Shown here: piece by piece, positions 26,754 through 36,866 of the stretch
Layout of the letters: every line of letters starts with the position of its first letter
Position numbering within the stretch: position 1 is the stretch's first letter
Assembly: GCF_900099925.1 (NCBI RefSeq)
Contig: NZ_FNDE01000002.1
Coordinates: forward strand, 164,499-228,498
DNA: 64,000 bases
Reading direction: 5' to 3'
DNA from: Aneurinibacillus thermoaerophilus
GTDB lineage: Bacteria; Bacillota; Bacilli; Aneurinibacillales; Aneurinibacillaceae
The notes under the pieces: generated by a model
Databases searched by the model: none
Seen by the model: only the letters and a program-made list of their open reading frames with translations
What the model was told of the DNA's origin: nothing
Made by a program: the position numbers and the translations under genes

Positions 26754-28226
26754 ATGAGCAAAAAAATAATTCTACTTCTCATTGACTCGTTTATGCCCCA
26801 TGTTCTGCAGGAAGCACGGGAAAAGGGGCTTGTTCCGGCTCTTTCTTTTTTGATGGAAAAAGGGGCTTACTGGGATAATTGTGTGACGGTATTTCCTACA
26901 ATGTCTGCTACAGTGGATGCATCACTCGTCACCGGTGAATACCCGGAAAAACACGGTGTGCAGGGATTAATCTGGTACCACCGACCGGAAGAAAGAGTCG
27001 TTAATTATATTAATGGCAGTAAGTCAGTCTGGCGCATCGGGGTAAGCAAATGTACGAAAGATGCACTGATTGAGGTAAATGAAACACACCTTAGCCAGGA
27101 TGTGACTACAGTATTCGAGGAATTGACAAGGCGGGGAAAAACGAGTGCTTCGTTCAATTTTTCCGTGCATCGCGGTCCTTGTCGTTACCGACTTCGCAAG
27201 CCTGGAATTCTTAAACTAATACTAGCCGGCTTATCTTTTGAGCGCATGGTAAGCGGTCCGGAAATATGTACAATCGGCCGGTTTATTGATTCGGAATTTT
27301 TGCGCTCGTTTCCATGGAAATGGAGCCATAGTATATTTCAGAAATATGGCTTAAATGATTGGTTTGCCATTGATGCTACCTGTCGTCTCGTAAAAGAAAA
27401 TAAACTGCCAGATCTAACGGTTGTGTATTTGCCAAACATGGATTATGCCTATCATCGTAAGCCGGATCAAGGGCCGCAAATTTTGGCGAAAGTGGACAGG
27501 GGAATTCAACGGTTGCTTGATAGTTTTGGCGGCGGAGAAGAAGCAATTCGGCAATGCAGGTTTATTGTCGTGGGCGATCATGGCCAGACGAAAATCGGAG
27601 CTGAGGTGGAAGCAAACATCGACATACCGCAGCATTTTGTCGGCATGAAAATGGCCGAGATGAAGGAAATTAAGCCGGATAGCGACGATGTCGTTATTTG
27701 CAATAATGAAAGAATGTGTTACTTTTATCCGCTGAAAGAAGGTGTGCAGGAGGAAACGATAAAACGTCTTTTGCGAGATTCCCGTATTGATGTGCTTGCG
27801 TGGAAAGAAAGAGGAGGCGTGCGTGTCCGGCGGGGGGAACAGGAGCTGTTTTTTGCTCCGGGAAATAAGATCGCCGATGAATACGGACGGATGTGGAATA
27901 CGGAAGGCGATCTTTCCCTTATTGATGCGCGGCAAAAGGAAGAGGGCGGCTCCGTTTTTATTGCGTTCGGAGATTATCCCGATCTTTTTTCACGGTTGTA
28001 CGGTGCATTGTATGCCCGGGAAGGCGATGTAATTGTAGCCACAGCGGCTCACGGATGCGAATTTTTTACCCCCGATGATCCTGTACATCGCGGCGGCGCA
28101 AGCCACGGTTCACTGCATGCGCTCGATTCCTTCGTTGGGCTTATTATTACCGGGGAAACCAAGGAGCGGTTTGCTCGTCCGCGCATTGTAGACTTGAAGT
28201 CGTATATTTTACAGCAATTAACATAA
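26754..28226 (+). CDS. Type I phosphodiesterase / alkaline phosphatase superfamily protein
   Basis: 490 residues, no signal peptide, so cytoplasmic. N-terminal IILLLIDSF has the first metal Asp; VFPTMSATVDASLVTGEYPEKHGV has the catalytic Thr (or Ser) and family signature; YLPNMDYAYHR, VVGDHGQT and a C-terminal histidine block HRGGASHGS supply further ligands. This is the nucleotide pyrophosphatase/phosphodiesterase branch. The substrate is unknown. GAGGCGGTGA lies before the ATG and a strong terminator follows, so it is monocistronic. Confidence 0.85.
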   Translation: MSKKIILLLIDSFMPHVLQEAREKGLVPALSFLMEKGAYWDNCVTVFPTMSATVDASLVTGEYPEKHGVQGLIWYHRPEERVVNYINGSKSVWRIGVSKCTKDALIEVNETHLSQDVTTVFEELTRRGKTSASFNFSVHRGPCRYRLRKPGILKLILAGLSFERMVSGPEICTIGRFIDSEFLRSFPWKWSHSIFQKYGLNDWFAIDATCRLVKENKLPDLTVVYLPNMDYAYHRKPDQGPQILAKVDRGIQRLLDSFGGGEEAIRQCRFIVVGDHGQTKIGAEVEANIDIPQHFVGMKMAEMKEIKPDSDDVVICNNERMCYFYPLKEGVQEETIKRLLRDSRIDVLAWKERGGVRVRRGEQELFFAPGNKIADEYGRMWNTEGDLSLIDARQKEEGGSVFIAFGDYPDLFSRLYGALYAREGDVIVATAAHGCEFFTPDDPVHRGGASHGSLHALDSFVGLIITGETKERFARPRIVDLKSYILQQLT

Positions 28227-28240
28227 GTTTCAGCACAAGC

Positions 28241-28286
28241 GGTCTGGTTCGCTCGAATGAGGGGATAACATCAGACCGTTTTTTCA
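28241..28286 (+). terminator. Terminator after the phosphodiesterase gene
   Basis: CGGTCTG and CAGACCG arms followed by TTTTTT. The interval 28287-28620 holds no gene that I trust; a 105-codon minus-strand frame there lacks a ribosome site. An isolated CTCCGTC/GACGGAG hairpin lies at 28389-28406. Confidence 0.8.
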
Positions 28287-28620
28287 TCGTTATCCCGTAT
28301 ATTCTTCGTTTGCGTTATAATTAAGAAAAGCCATAGCAAAAACGCATGAGGGACAGGAATCACACTGATTGACATACCGCTCTTCGGCTCCGTCCTGAGA
28401 CGGAGAAAAAACCAATCCGCAGTCAGTTTTACGTACGGGGTGCAGCCGGCTAAGATAATATAAAGGGATAAAATACTTACGCTTTCTATCCTGAGTGCGT
28501 ACGGGAGAAGCTCCCGGGATGTATACCCGCCTTTGCTTTTTCATGATCGTATAAGGGTGCTCTGGAAAAAGCGCAGCAGGCATAAGCATGTGAGTTTGTT
28601 GCAACATGGGAGGTGGAGAA

Positions 28621-29424
28621 GTGACGAGAGAATCGCTTTTGTTTTCATATTTGCTGGGAGCTGCTATTATTTTTACCGGGCTGGGTATTTTGTTTGATAT
28701 GTTAGGCCTGAAAGATTTTAACTTGGTAGGCCTCTTTCCGTTTCTTTTTTTATATTTTGGTTTGAAGTGGTGGAGCCGCGGGAAGAAAATCCGCGGCAGC
28801 GTACTTTTGTTTATCGGAATTACGAGTTTTTTTGCTTATTGGTTAAATATTGATCCGGGCCGGATTATGGGACTTATGCTATCCATTTTGTTTATTTATT
28901 TTGGCTATCGCATGATTCGCGGGAAAAGCAAGAAAATCGAGATTCCACAATCCTCCAGGCCGGGGGACGGATTGGCTCGTCCGATTTCGCATGAGCCCCT
29001 GGAACAAGCGACGGTGTGTGGAGATGAGTTCGGATTTACTTATTCGTTTCATTCTCCGGAGCATAAACATTCGCTTATCGGCAATCTATTTCTTACAGGA
29101 AGTCGTTGGCAATTACAGGATATGAATATCTGGCACGGAATTGGAGACGTAAAAATTGATCTATCCCGTGCTTACATTCCGGACGGTGAAACCGTCATTA
29201 TTATAAATGGGTGGATTGGAGATATTGACATTTATGTACCTTACGACCTTGCAGTATCTTTGACGGCGAGCGTGAATTTCGGCGATATTGATGTGTTCGG
29301 GAACAAGCAGGGAGGCATTAACCGCAGCATGACACTTTCAACTTCCGGTTACCTGAACTCGGATAAGCGCGTACGCCTTGTTGTGAGTTTATTAATCGGC
29401 GACATTGACGTTATTCAGCTATAG
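28621..29424 (+). CDS. liaF: Cell-envelope stress sensor/regulator LiaF-like
   Basis: 267 residues. The GTG at 28621 has GGAGGTGGAGAA before it; the ATG at 28606 is ahead of that site. The N-terminal half has four hydrophobic segments (about 1-100), and the C-terminal half is a DUF2154-type beta domain with repeated G-D-I/V motifs (GIGDVKIDLS, WIGDIDIYVP, NFGDIDVFG, LIGDIDVIQL). In Bacillus LiaF holds the LiaS kinase inactive until cell-wall antibiotics perturb the envelope. Directly followed by the histidine kinase and response regulator. Confidence 0.88.
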   Translation: MTRESLLFSYLLGAAIIFTGLGILFDMLGLKDFNLVGLFPFLFLYFGLKWWSRGKKIRGSVLLFIGITSFFAYWLNIDPGRIMGLMLSILFIYFGYRMIRGKSKKIEIPQSSRPGDGLARPISHEPLEQATVCGDEFGFTYSFHSPEHKHSLIGNLFLTGSRWQLQDMNIWHGIGDVKIDLSRAYIPDGETVIIINGWIGDIDIYVPYDLAVSLTASVNFGDIDVFGNKQGGINRSMTLSTSGYLNSDKRVRLVVSLLIGDIDVIQL

Positions 29425-29433
29425 GGGAGGAGT

Positions 29434-30531
29434 ATGGTGTCAGAGCGTAGGCTTGCCAACATTCAGTGGCAATTAATGAGGCGGTTCCTCTGGGGAAGCG
29501 TCGGCGCGGCTTCGGTGGGAAGTGTCGTGTTTTTCTTTATCTGGCATGGGGTGGCCAGTGTGCCGATACTGAGGAATTGGTTGTTTGACAAGCTGGGATT
29601 TCGGCTTCCGGTTTTTCCCGATCTTTCGTTCGTGCTTGTGCTGCTGCTTTTTCTTTGCATGATCGCTGCGCTTGTTGGTGCGAGTATCGGATATATATAT
29701 GGAAATTTAATGAAAAAGCGGATTGAAATTTTGCTGCAATCGGCGATGATGATTGAACGTGGACATTTGTCAACAAGGGTGCCTTATCTAGGGGACGATG
29801 AAATTGGAAGGCTGGGAGAACGGCTCAATGAGATGACGATCCGCTTTCAGCAGCAAGTGATTTCGTTGCAGCGCTTGTCTGCCCATAATGCGGAGTTGAC
29901 GGAGCAGGTGAAGCAGGCGGCGGTGACGGAAGAAAGGCAGCGGCTGGCCCGCGAATTGCATGATGCGGTGAGTCAGCAACTGTTTGCCATTTCCATGACG
30001 ATGGCAGCGGTGAAGCGTACACTGGCTCAAAACCCGAAAAGAGCTGTCCAGCAGGTAGAATTAGTGGAGGAAATGGCGGCAGCTGCCCAAGCCGAGATGC
30101 GCGCATTGCTTTTACATTTGCGTCCCACCCAATTGGAAGGCAAATCACTTAAAGAAGGAATTGAGGGATTGCTTATCGAATTGCAGGCAAAGCACGCCCT
30201 TTCCTTTTCTTGGCAGATTGAAGATCTTCCATCACTTCCCAAGGGGATGGAAGATCATCTGTTTCGCATTTTGCAAGAAGCATTGTCGAACACGTTGCGC
30301 CATGCCAAGGCTAAAAAGGTTGAAGTGAAGCTAACGAGGATACAGAATCGTTTAAGATTGAGAGTAACGGATGATGGAATTGGATTTTCTCAAGGGGAAG
30401 AGAAGAAATCATCTTCGTATGGAATGAAGTTAATGGAGGAGCGGGTCGCCGAAATCGGCGGCGTACTGGTCATTTCATCGGCGCCAGGCCATGGAACGAT
30501 GATTGAAGTAACCATTCCATTTGTCGGATAG
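29434..30531 (+). CDS. liaS: Sensor histidine kinase LiaS-like
   Basis: 365 residues. Two membrane helices (about 20-40 and 68-90) flank a short extracellular loop, typical of intramembrane-sensing kinases. A HAMP linker (KRIEILLQSAMMIERGHLSTRVP) precedes a HisKA_3 domain with the phosphorylated His in ARELHDAVSQQLFAIS, and an HATPase domain with HAKAKKVEV and DDGIGF. The site AGGGGAGGAG is very close to the ATG; a GTG three bases later is also possible. Confidence 0.9.
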   Translation: MVSERRLANIQWQLMRRFLWGSVGAASVGSVVFFFIWHGVASVPILRNWLFDKLGFRLPVFPDLSFVLVLLLFLCMIAALVGASIGYIYGNLMKKRIEILLQSAMMIERGHLSTRVPYLGDDEIGRLGERLNEMTIRFQQQVISLQRLSAHNAELTEQVKQAAVTEERQRLARELHDAVSQQLFAISMTMAAVKRTLAQNPKRAVQQVELVEEMAAAAQAEMRALLLHLRPTQLEGKSLKEGIEGLLIELQAKHALSFSWQIEDLPSLPKGMEDHLFRILQEALSNTLRHAKAKKVEVKLTRIQNRLRLRVTDDGIGFSQGEEKKSSSYGMKLMEERVAEIGGVLVISSAPGHGTMIEVTIPFVG

Positions 30532-30552
30532 AGAAGAAGCGGAGGAGACAAT

Positions 30553-31200
30553 ATGAGTGAGTCGATAAAAGTACTGTTGATAGACGACCATGAGATGGTA
30601 CGGATGGGCTTGGTTGCTTTTCTGTCAACAGAAGAAGGAATTGAAATTGTTGGAGAAGCTAGTAGCGGGGCGGAAGGGCTTAGAATTGCCGAGCAAACAA
30701 AGCCGGACGTTATTCTGATGGATTTGGTGATGGAAGGAATGGACGGCATTGAAACAACGCGGCGGATGAGATGTGTCCATCCGGAAGGCAAAGTTATAGT
30801 TCTGACGAGCTTTATCGATGACGAGAAAGTATATCCGGTAATCGAAGCCGGGGCTTTCAGTTACTTGCTAAAGACGGCGCGTGCTTCGGAGATTGCCGAG
30901 GCGATTCGTCAGGCTTACCGCGGGCAGCCAGTTTTGGAAGCACAGGTGGCGGGAAAGATTATGTCGCGCTTTCGCCAGCGGACAGTGGAGAAAGCGCTGC
31001 CGCATGAGCAGTGTACGAATAGGGAACTGGAAGTACTTCGCCTGATCGGGGAAGGCAAATCCAATCAGGAGATTGCGGAAGAATTATATATAGGCATTAA
31101 GACGGTAAAAACACACGTTAGCAATATTTTAAGCAAGTTGGGGGTAGAAGACCGGACACAGGCTGCCATTTACGCTCATCGCCATAGAATTTGTAAATAA
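30553..31200 (+). CDS. liaR: Response regulator LiaR-like (NarL/LuxR family)
   Basis: 215 residues. Receiver domain with DDHEMVR, the phospho-acceptor Asp near residue 56 (VILMDLVMEGMDG) and the conserved Lys (LLKTARA); C-terminal LuxR helix-turn-helix (TNRELEVLRLIGEGKSNQEIAEEL). Follows liaS with a 21-base gap and GGAGGAGAC before the ATG. The order F-S-R matches the Bacillus lia locus; liaI, liaH and liaG are absent here. Confidence 0.9.
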   Translation: MSESIKVLLIDDHEMVRMGLVAFLSTEEGIEIVGEASSGAEGLRIAEQTKPDVILMDLVMEGMDGIETTRRMRCVHPEGKVIVLTSFIDDEKVYPVIEAGAFSYLLKTARASEIAEAIRQAYRGQPVLEAQVAGKIMSRFRQRTVEKALPHEQCTNRELEVLRLIGEGKSNQEIAEELYIGIKTVKTHVSNILSKLGVEDRTQAAIYAHRHRICK

Positions 31201-31264
31201 TAGCGATAATAAGAGAAGTACGCACTCCTATTTTGCGCTTGGGTTGGTTTTTTGCTTATAAAAA

Positions 31265-32380
31265 TTAATGTTTCCAGTGGTAGACGTTGCCCGGATTTTC
31301 TTCATCTTTGCGCGCTTTTAGATAGAAGCCCGGGGCGTTGGGCTGGTGAAAACCGGGCGCAGCTTTTTCAGTGATGGTGACTTTTGTGCCGATAGAAATC
31401 ATGCTGAATATCTCTTCAACTTGAAAGTTATGCAGCCTGATGCATCCTTTTGAAACTGCTTTTCCGATTGATGCTGGATCGTTCGTTCCGTGTATGGCGT
31501 AGTCGGTGTCACTTAAGACAAGCCCGCGCGTGCCGTATACTTTGCTTTGTGAGAGTGGCTGGTTTACTTTTTTGGTAATAAAATAAACACCGGCAGGAGT
31601 ACGATCTGCCGCTCCTAGGCCAATGTAGTAAGAACGCACTGTGTAGGGTCCTGCATATACGATCATGCGAAAAGATGGCTGATAGACAACGATCTCAAGC
31701 GGCTGAAGTTCAATGCTTGGCTCCGGCATTCCGCCGATGCGGAGCACTTCTGCAATCGTCTGCCACGCCTGCTGAGGATCGAACCGTTCCGGTTGATAGA
31801 TAATACCTGTATTTTCGAGAGCTGGGGCGCGACCATCATGTATCGGCTGAACGAATGGAATTTGTGATAGATAGTTGTGTGGAAAAGGAGCAGTCAGCGC
31901 GTCCAGCTGTTTGGGTAATGTATCATGATACAAATAGTAGTTGTATAGTGCGCTGCGCATCACAAGAAGCTTTTCTAGACTGTTGCGCTGCAGAGCGATC
32001 GCTTTTTTAATTCGTTTAACTTCAGGTTGATCGTCGCAGGTACAGAACGGATTGAAAAATGTGATATCTTTTCCCTTGTTATAAGCGATATAAGAAAGCG
32101 TATTCGGTTGATAAAAGGGGAGCGGGGTATATACAGGAATAAACCGCACTTGCGGCACACCTACAATGACTGGTTCTTTACCTGGCGGATAATGGCGACG
32201 CTCGATATAGCGGTGCAGCTGCTGCTTTAACTGTTCTTGTGTCTGGCCTGTCGGAACACCGATAACTTCGTAGAACGGAGCCGCAGGACGTGCGGGCGCT
32301 TCTAGACGCGATTGAGGGAAGAATTGAAAGTAGAAAAATAGCAATACTACAAGAATGATTCGAATAAAATTTACCATCAT
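31265..32380 (-). CDS. L,D-transpeptidase (YkuD domain) with long N-terminal region
   Basis: 371 residues. An N-terminal hydrophobic helix (about 4-20) anchors or exports it. The YkuD catalytic motif is near the C-terminus: YAIHGTNDPASIG followed by SKGCIRLHN with the nucleophilic cysteine. The roughly 200-residue region before it has no domain I can name. The enzyme forms 3-3 crosslinks or attaches proteins to peptidoglycan. GAGGAGAT precedes the ATG. It lies convergent with the liaFSR operon. Confidence 0.85.
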   Translation of the reverse strand: MMVNFIRIILVVLLFFYFQFFPQSRLEAPARPAAPFYEVIGVPTGQTQEQLKQQLHRYIERRHYPPGKEPVIVGVPQVRFIPVYTPLPFYQPNTLSYIAYNKGKDITFFNPFCTCDDQPEVKRIKKAIALQRNSLEKLLVMRSALYNYYLYHDTLPKQLDALTAPFPHNYLSQIPFVQPIHDGRAPALENTGIIYQPERFDPQQAWQTIAEVLRIGGMPEPSIELQPLEIVVYQPSFRMIVYAGPYTVRSYYIGLGAADRTPAGVYFITKKVNQPLSQSKVYGTRGLVLSDTDYAIHGTNDPASIGKAVSKGCIRLHNFQVEEIFSMISIGTKVTITEKAAPGFHQPNAPGFYLKARKDEENPGNVYHWKH

Positions 32381-32454
32381 GAATATCTCCTCGATTTCAT
32401 CCCAAACTCTTGTGGCTTCGTTTCTTATCTCTATATCATCTATATATCTTCATA

Positions 32455-32491
32455 GAAAAAAAGATACATAGCATTGCTAGCTATGTATCTC
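32455..32491 (-). terminator. ilvD terminator
   Basis: Minus strand: AGATACATAG, loop GAACGATCG-like 9 bases, CTATGTATCT, then seven T. A 10-pair stem 17 bases after the ilvD stop. Confidence 0.85.
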
Positions 32492-32507
32492 AAGTATCGG
32501 CAAAAAA

Positions 32508-34184
32508 TTAGACTTTCATAATACCGCCTGTGCTGGCTGATGTTACAAGTTTGGAATAACGGGCCAGATAACCAGTTTTTACTTTTGGTTCGAAACCTTT
32601 CCATTCCGCTTTGCGGCGTTCCCATTCTTCTTCGGGTACATGTACGTCCATACGGCGCGCTTCGATGTCGATGACGATATGGTCGCCATCTTGTACAAAC
32701 GCGAGTGGTCCACCCTCAGCGGCTTCCGGGGAAGCATGTCCAATGGAAAGACCACGGGAAGCTCCAGAGAAGCGTCCGTCTGTTACGAGCGCTACTTTTG
32801 GCCCTAAGCCCATGCCAACGATTTGTGAAGTCGGCGCTAACATTTCCGGCATGCCTGGTCCACCTTTTGGCCCTTCGTAGCGAATGATCACGACATGACC
32901 TTCTTTTACTTTACCGCCAGCGATTCCTTCCAGTGCTTCATCCTGTGAATCGAAAACGATGGCAGGGCCTTCGTGGCGCGTGATGCCGCCTTGGATACCG
33001 CCCGTTTTGATGATCGCACCATCCGGAGCCAGATTGCCGAACAGAACGGCCAGACCGCCGGTTTCCGAATATGGTTTATCAATTGGATAAATAACGTTGT
33101 AGTCTTTAACATCATGGCCAGCGATGTTTTCACCAAGAGTTTTGCCAGTAACGGTCATTGTGTCCAGATGCAGCACTCCTTCTTTTTTAGACAGTTCGTT
33201 GAGTACTGCGGATACGCCGCCTGCCGCGTGCAAGTCTTCAATATGCCAGTCGGATGCTGGCGCCAATTTGGCGAGATGTGGTACGCGTGCCGCTACCTCG
33301 TTGATGCGTTCCAACGGATAGTTTACGCCTGCTTCGTTTGCTAGCGCGAGCGTATGCAGAACCGTGTTAGTTGAGCCGCCGAGCGCCATATCGAGTGCGA
33401 ATGCGTTGTCGATCGCTTTTTCTGTTACGATATCACGTGGTTTCAAATCCATTTTGATAAGTTCCATTAATTGCTTTGCAGCACGTTTTACTAGCTCTTT
33501 TCGTTCCGGAGCGGTAGCGAGGATGGTGCCGTTGCCAGGAAGAGCAAGCCCCAGCGCTTCCGCCAGACAGTTCATGGAATTAGCGGTAAACATTCCAGAA
33601 CAGGAGCCGCAAGTTGGACAGCCGTACTGCTCAAGCTCTTGCAGTTGTTTGTCGTCGATTTTTCCGGCTTGGTATGCGCCTACACCTTCAAATACAGAGG
33701 AGAGCGAAATTTTGCGTCCATCGCTTGTCTGTCCAGCTGCCATTGGTCCTCCGCTTACGAAGATCGTTGGGATGTTGAGGCGCATTGCTGCCATCATCAT
33801 ACCGGGCGTAATTTTGTCACAGTTTGGAATGCACACCATACCGTCGAACCAGTGCGCTGCCACAACCGTTTCCACGGAATCGGCGATGATTTCCCGGCTT
33901 GGCAGGGAGTAGCGCATGCCGATATGCCCCATAGCGATACCATCATCTACACCGATGGTATTGAACTCAAACGGTACGCCGCCCGCCTCGCGGATTGCTT
34001 CTTTTACAAGTTTTCCGAACTCTTGCAGATGGACGTGGCCCGGAATAATGTCGATGTAGGAGTTTACTACCGCGATAAAAGGTTTATCGAAGTCTTCGTC
34101 TTTGACGCCTGCGGCCCGAAGCAGACTTCGGTGCGGTGCGCGGTCAAACCCTTTCTTGATCATGTTGCTTCGTAACTCTGCCAA
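32508..34184 (-). CDS. ilvD: Dihydroxy-acid dehydratase
   Basis: 558 residues. Dehydrates 2,3-dihydroxyisovalerate and its methyl homologue in valine, leucine and isoleucine synthesis. Iron-sulfur ligands are in [11 protein letters not shown] and [25 protein letters not shown] and [20 protein letters not shown] are typical. The start is a TTG at 34184 with GGAGGGG 6 bases before it, giving the usual N-terminus [22 protein letters not shown]; an ATG at 34235 is farther upstream without a site. Not linked to other ilv genes here. Confidence 0.95.
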   Translation of the reverse strand: MAELRSNMIKKGFDRAPHRSLLRAAGVKDEDFDKPFIAVVNSYIDIIPGHVHLQEFGKLVKEAIREAGGVPFEFNTIGVDDGIAMGHIGMRYSLPSREIIADSVETVVAAHWFDGMVCIPNCDKITPGMMMAAMRLNIPTIFVSGGPMAAGQTSDGRKISLSSVFEGVGAYQAGKIDDKQLQELEQYGCPTCGSCSGMFTANSMNCLAEALGLALPGNGTILATAPERKELVKRAAKQLMELIKMDLKPRDIVTEKAIDNAFALDMALGGSTNTVLHTLALANEAGVNYPLERINEVAARVPHLAKLAPASDWHIEDLHAAGGVSAVLNELSKKEGVLHLDTMTVTGKTLGENIAGHDVKDYNVIYPIDKPYSETGGLAVLFGNLAPDGAIIKTGGIQGGITRHEGPAIVFDSQDEALEGIAGGKVKEGHVVIIRYEGPKGGPGMPEMLAPTSQIVGMGLGPKVALVTDGRFSGASRGLSIGHASPEAAEGGPLAFVQDGDHIVIDIEARRMDVHVPEEEWERRKAEWKGFEPKVKTGYLARYSKLVTSASTGGIMKV

Positions 34185-34353
34185 GATAAACCCCTCCACT
34201 TTTTCTTTTACCAAAATGTCAGAAAAACAAGACATGTAAAAACAGACGGTCTTTTGCCTTGCTTTTCTTAACTTAAAATTTTTATCATTGTACCACTATT
34301 TTATTAGATTGTATATTTAGTAAAATTTCTTCTTTTATAAAATTGTAATTTTT

Positions 34354-34371
34354 TTAATTTTATAAAATTAA
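34354..34371. promoter_or_regulatory. 18-bp perfect palindrome between ilvD and the OPT gene
   Basis: TTAATTTTATAAAATTAA lies in the very AT-rich 346-base divergent region between ilvD and the peptide transporter gene. It resembles a CodY box (AATTTTCWGAAAATT) but is one base shorter in the centre. Both neighbours are of kinds CodY often controls. The rest of 34185-34530 holds no gene. Confidence 0.35.
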
Positions 34372-34530
34372 CATTTTTCGGAATATAAATTTACCTATAA
34401 CATTTTTTTTAAAATTGGTTTAAAGTATTAGAGGGGTAAAACAAATTAGAGCAGAGCAGAGGTGAGCTAAAAGAATGAAAATTCATTATTTTCTAAAGGA
34501 AAGCAAAGTTAGGAGAAGGTGGTGATGTAA

Positions 34531-36432
34531 ATGTCACAGAAATCTAATTCTGGGCAAGAACAAAATCCAGGCGGTTTTGTGCCGTACATTCCTCCGCATG
34601 AACATCGACCAGAAATGACGTGGACGGCGCTTATTCTTGGTGGTATTCTTGCTGTTTTGTTTGGTGCTGCTAATGCTTACCTGGGATTGATTGTTGGGAT
34701 GACCGTGACCGCTTCGATTCCAGCGGCGGTTATTTCGATGGCGATTTTGCGAGGAATCTTGCGCCGCAATTCGATTCTGGAAAATAATACGGTGCAAACG
34801 ATTACATCAGTCGGGGAATCACTTGCTGCAGGTGTGATTTTTACGATTCCGGCACTATTTATATGGAAGTTGCATCCAAGTCTGACGACGATTGCGATTA
34901 TTGCGCTTGCGGGCGGAATTCTCGGCATTATTATGATGATCCCGCTGCGTAAAGCGTTAATCGTAAAAGAACATGGAGTGCTTCCGTATCCGGAAGGGAC
35001 AGCTTGTGCTGAAGTGTTGATTGCCGGAGAAAAAGGCGGCGGGCTTGCCAAGCTTGTTTTCAGCGGGCTGGGAATTGGTGCGCTGTTTAAATTCATTGCT
35101 GATGGAATTAAAGCGTTTCCATCCGAGATCGAAACGGGAATCCGCGGTTTTAAAAACGCAGCGGTCGGAATGGATACGCTTCCAGCGCTTCTCGGTGTCG
35201 GATTTATTATCGGGCCGCGCATCGCGGGATATATGCTTGCGGGTGCTGTTCTTGGCTGGCTCGGTTTCATTCCGTTAATTAGTTATTTCGGCTCGTTTGC
35301 TGCAAATCCGATTTTTCCGGCGGAAGGGCCAATTAGCCAGCTTGGATTTTGGGATATTTGGAGCAACTATTTGCGTTATATCGGAGCCGGTGCTGTCGCG
35401 TTTGGTGGAATTGTGAGTCTGTTTAAAGCGATGCCAACCATCGCATCTTCATTCGCGATTGCGCTGCGGGGGTTTAGCAGTACGCGCGGTTCGAATGGAG
35501 GGGCAGTGCTTCGCACGGAACAAGATATGCCGATGCCCTATATTATTGTGCTTGTGCTTGTTCTCATTTCTGTCTTGGCTTTCTTCCCGAAGATTCATAT
35601 TGGCATTCCGGGTGCTTTGCTCGTAATGTTATTTGGCTTTTTATTTGTTACTGTTTCATCTCGTATCGTCGGTATTGTCGGTAGTTCATCCAACCCGGTG
35701 TCCGGAATGACGATCGCAGCTCTAATTTTGATTACCCTGGTTTTGAAAATGATTGGCTTCGGCGGAGAAACCGGCATGATTGCCGCTATTACGATTGGGG
35801 CGGTTATCTGCATTGCTGCGGCTATGGCCGGAGATACGTCACAAGACTTGAAGACGGCGTTCCTTGTCGGCGCAACGCCTAAGTATCAGCAGTACGCATT
35901 AATGTATGGCGTATTTATTACGAGTCTGACCATTGGTTTTGTACTTATGTTGCTTGATCAGGCCTATGGATTCGGTTCGAAAAACTTACCGGCACCGCAG
36001 GCAACGTTGATGATGATGGTTGTTGAAGGGATTATGAGTGGCAATTTGCCGTGGACGCTTATCTTTATTGGTGCGGCTGCTGCAGCTATCGTTGAGCTTA
36101 TGGGAATCGGATCGCTGCCGTTCGCGGTCGGTCTCTATTTGCCGATTCATCTGAGTATGCCGATTATGCTGGGTGGCATTATTCGGGTTTTGGTGGAACG
36201 ACGCGAGAAAAATGAAGAGATGCGCAAGCAGAAGATTGAGCGGGGGATTTTACTGTCTTCCGGTTTTATTGCCGGGGAAGCGCTCATGGGCATTTTGATT
36301 GCCGTCGCAGTGTCCGCAGGTGTTGTCTTGCCGGAAAACCCATTCTTTGGGCCGCTTGTGTCGCTCATTGCGTTTTTGCTTGTTGCCATGATCTTATTTG
36401 CTGTGAGTTCAAAAGGCAAGCAAGTATCATAA
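34531..36432 (+). CDS. OPT-family oligopeptide transporter
   Basis: 633 residues with about 14-16 hydrophobic helices. The N-terminus EMTWTALILGGILAVLFGAANAYLGL and the GVLPYPEGTACAEVL motif are characteristic of the bacterial OPT group. Likely imports peptides, though some relatives carry metal chelates. AGGAGAAGGTGGTG lies before the ATG. Ends at a strong terminator. Confidence 0.92.
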   Translation: MSQKSNSGQEQNPGGFVPYIPPHEHRPEMTWTALILGGILAVLFGAANAYLGLIVGMTVTASIPAAVISMAILRGILRRNSILENNTVQTITSVGESLAAGVIFTIPALFIWKLHPSLTTIAIIALAGGILGIIMMIPLRKALIVKEHGVLPYPEGTACAEVLIAGEKGGGLAKLVFSGLGIGALFKFIADGIKAFPSEIETGIRGFKNAAVGMDTLPALLGVGFIIGPRIAGYMLAGAVLGWLGFIPLISYFGSFAANPIFPAEGPISQLGFWDIWSNYLRYIGAGAVAFGGIVSLFKAMPTIASSFAIALRGFSSTRGSNGGAVLRTEQDMPMPYIIVLVLVLISVLAFFPKIHIGIPGALLVMLFGFLFVTVSSRIVGIVGSSSNPVSGMTIAALILITLVLKMIGFGGETGMIAAITIGAVICIAAAMAGDTSQDLKTAFLVGATPKYQQYALMYGVFITSLTIGFVLMLLDQAYGFGSKNLPAPQATLMMMVVEGIMSGNLPWTLIFIGAAAAAIVELMGIGSLPFAVGLYLPIHLSMPIMLGGIIRVLVERREKNEEMRKQKIERGILLSSGFIAGEALMGILIAVAVSAGVVLPENPFFGPLVSLIAFLLVAMILFAVSSKGKQVS

Positions 36433-36445
36433 GCTAAAAAAGTTC

Positions 36446-36486
36446 AAAACCTCCATATCCTCCTACCGAAGGATATGGAGGTTTTG
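36446..36486 (+). terminator. Terminator after the OPT gene
   Basis: AACCTCCATATCC, loop, GGATATGGAGGTT and TTG. A 13-pair stem. Confidence 0.85.
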
Positions 36487-36626
36487 TCATGCTTGTTGTC
36501 AAGCAATTGCCGCATATTTATTTTTTACGATGGTGGAAACGGGGAGTTTTTACGAAAAAATGCTTGCGGTGTTTATCTGAATATGATATTTTCTTGATAA
36601 TGTTACTTCTAATAGCGTATATATGT

Positions 36627-36718
36627 GGAGAAGTACCCAAGAGGCTGTAAGGGGCTCCCCTGCTAAGGGAGTAGACGGGTCATGCCGTGCGCGGGTTCGA
36701 ATCCCGCCTTCTCCGCCA
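36627..36718 (+). tRNA. tRNA-Ser (anticodon GCU)
   Basis: 92 bases including encoded CCA. Acceptor GGAGAAG pairs with CTTCTCC; the anticodon loop CTGCTAA within CTCCC/GGGAG gives anticodon GCU, reading AGC and AGU; a long variable arm (ACGGGTCATGCCGT) and the T arm GCGGGTTCGAATCCCGC confirm the serine type. It stands alone and is followed by a terminator. Confidence 0.97.
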
Positions 36719-36732
36719 TTCCGGGTAAAAGT

Positions 36733-36768
36733 AAGACGCTGTCGCTTTATGTGACAGCGTCTTTTTTG
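36733..36768 (+). terminator. tRNA-Ser terminator
   Basis: AAGACGCTGTC, loop, GACAGCGTCTT and T-run, 14 bases after the tRNA. Confidence 0.9.
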
Positions 36769-36866
36769 TGCGATGTTTTGCCGATTCGCCTGCTGTGACG
36801 CAAAGCGGCCGTCCTCTCGCATTGGGTAAAAAGGACGGGATATAAGAACGCGGGCTTTTCTTATTT

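Noticed and set aside
28290..28607. 105-codon minus-strand frame between the phosphodiesterase gene and liaF
   Set aside because: No ribosome site, and no recognisable domain despite a CxxC; kept only as a remark in the terminator entry.
34185..34530. T-box leader before ilvD
   Set aside because: No AGGGTGGnACCGCG block and no terminator pair in the upstream region.
36594..36622. TTGATA-17-GTATAT promoter for tRNA-Ser
   Set aside because: The predicted start would fall inside the mature tRNA, so it cannot be the main promoter.
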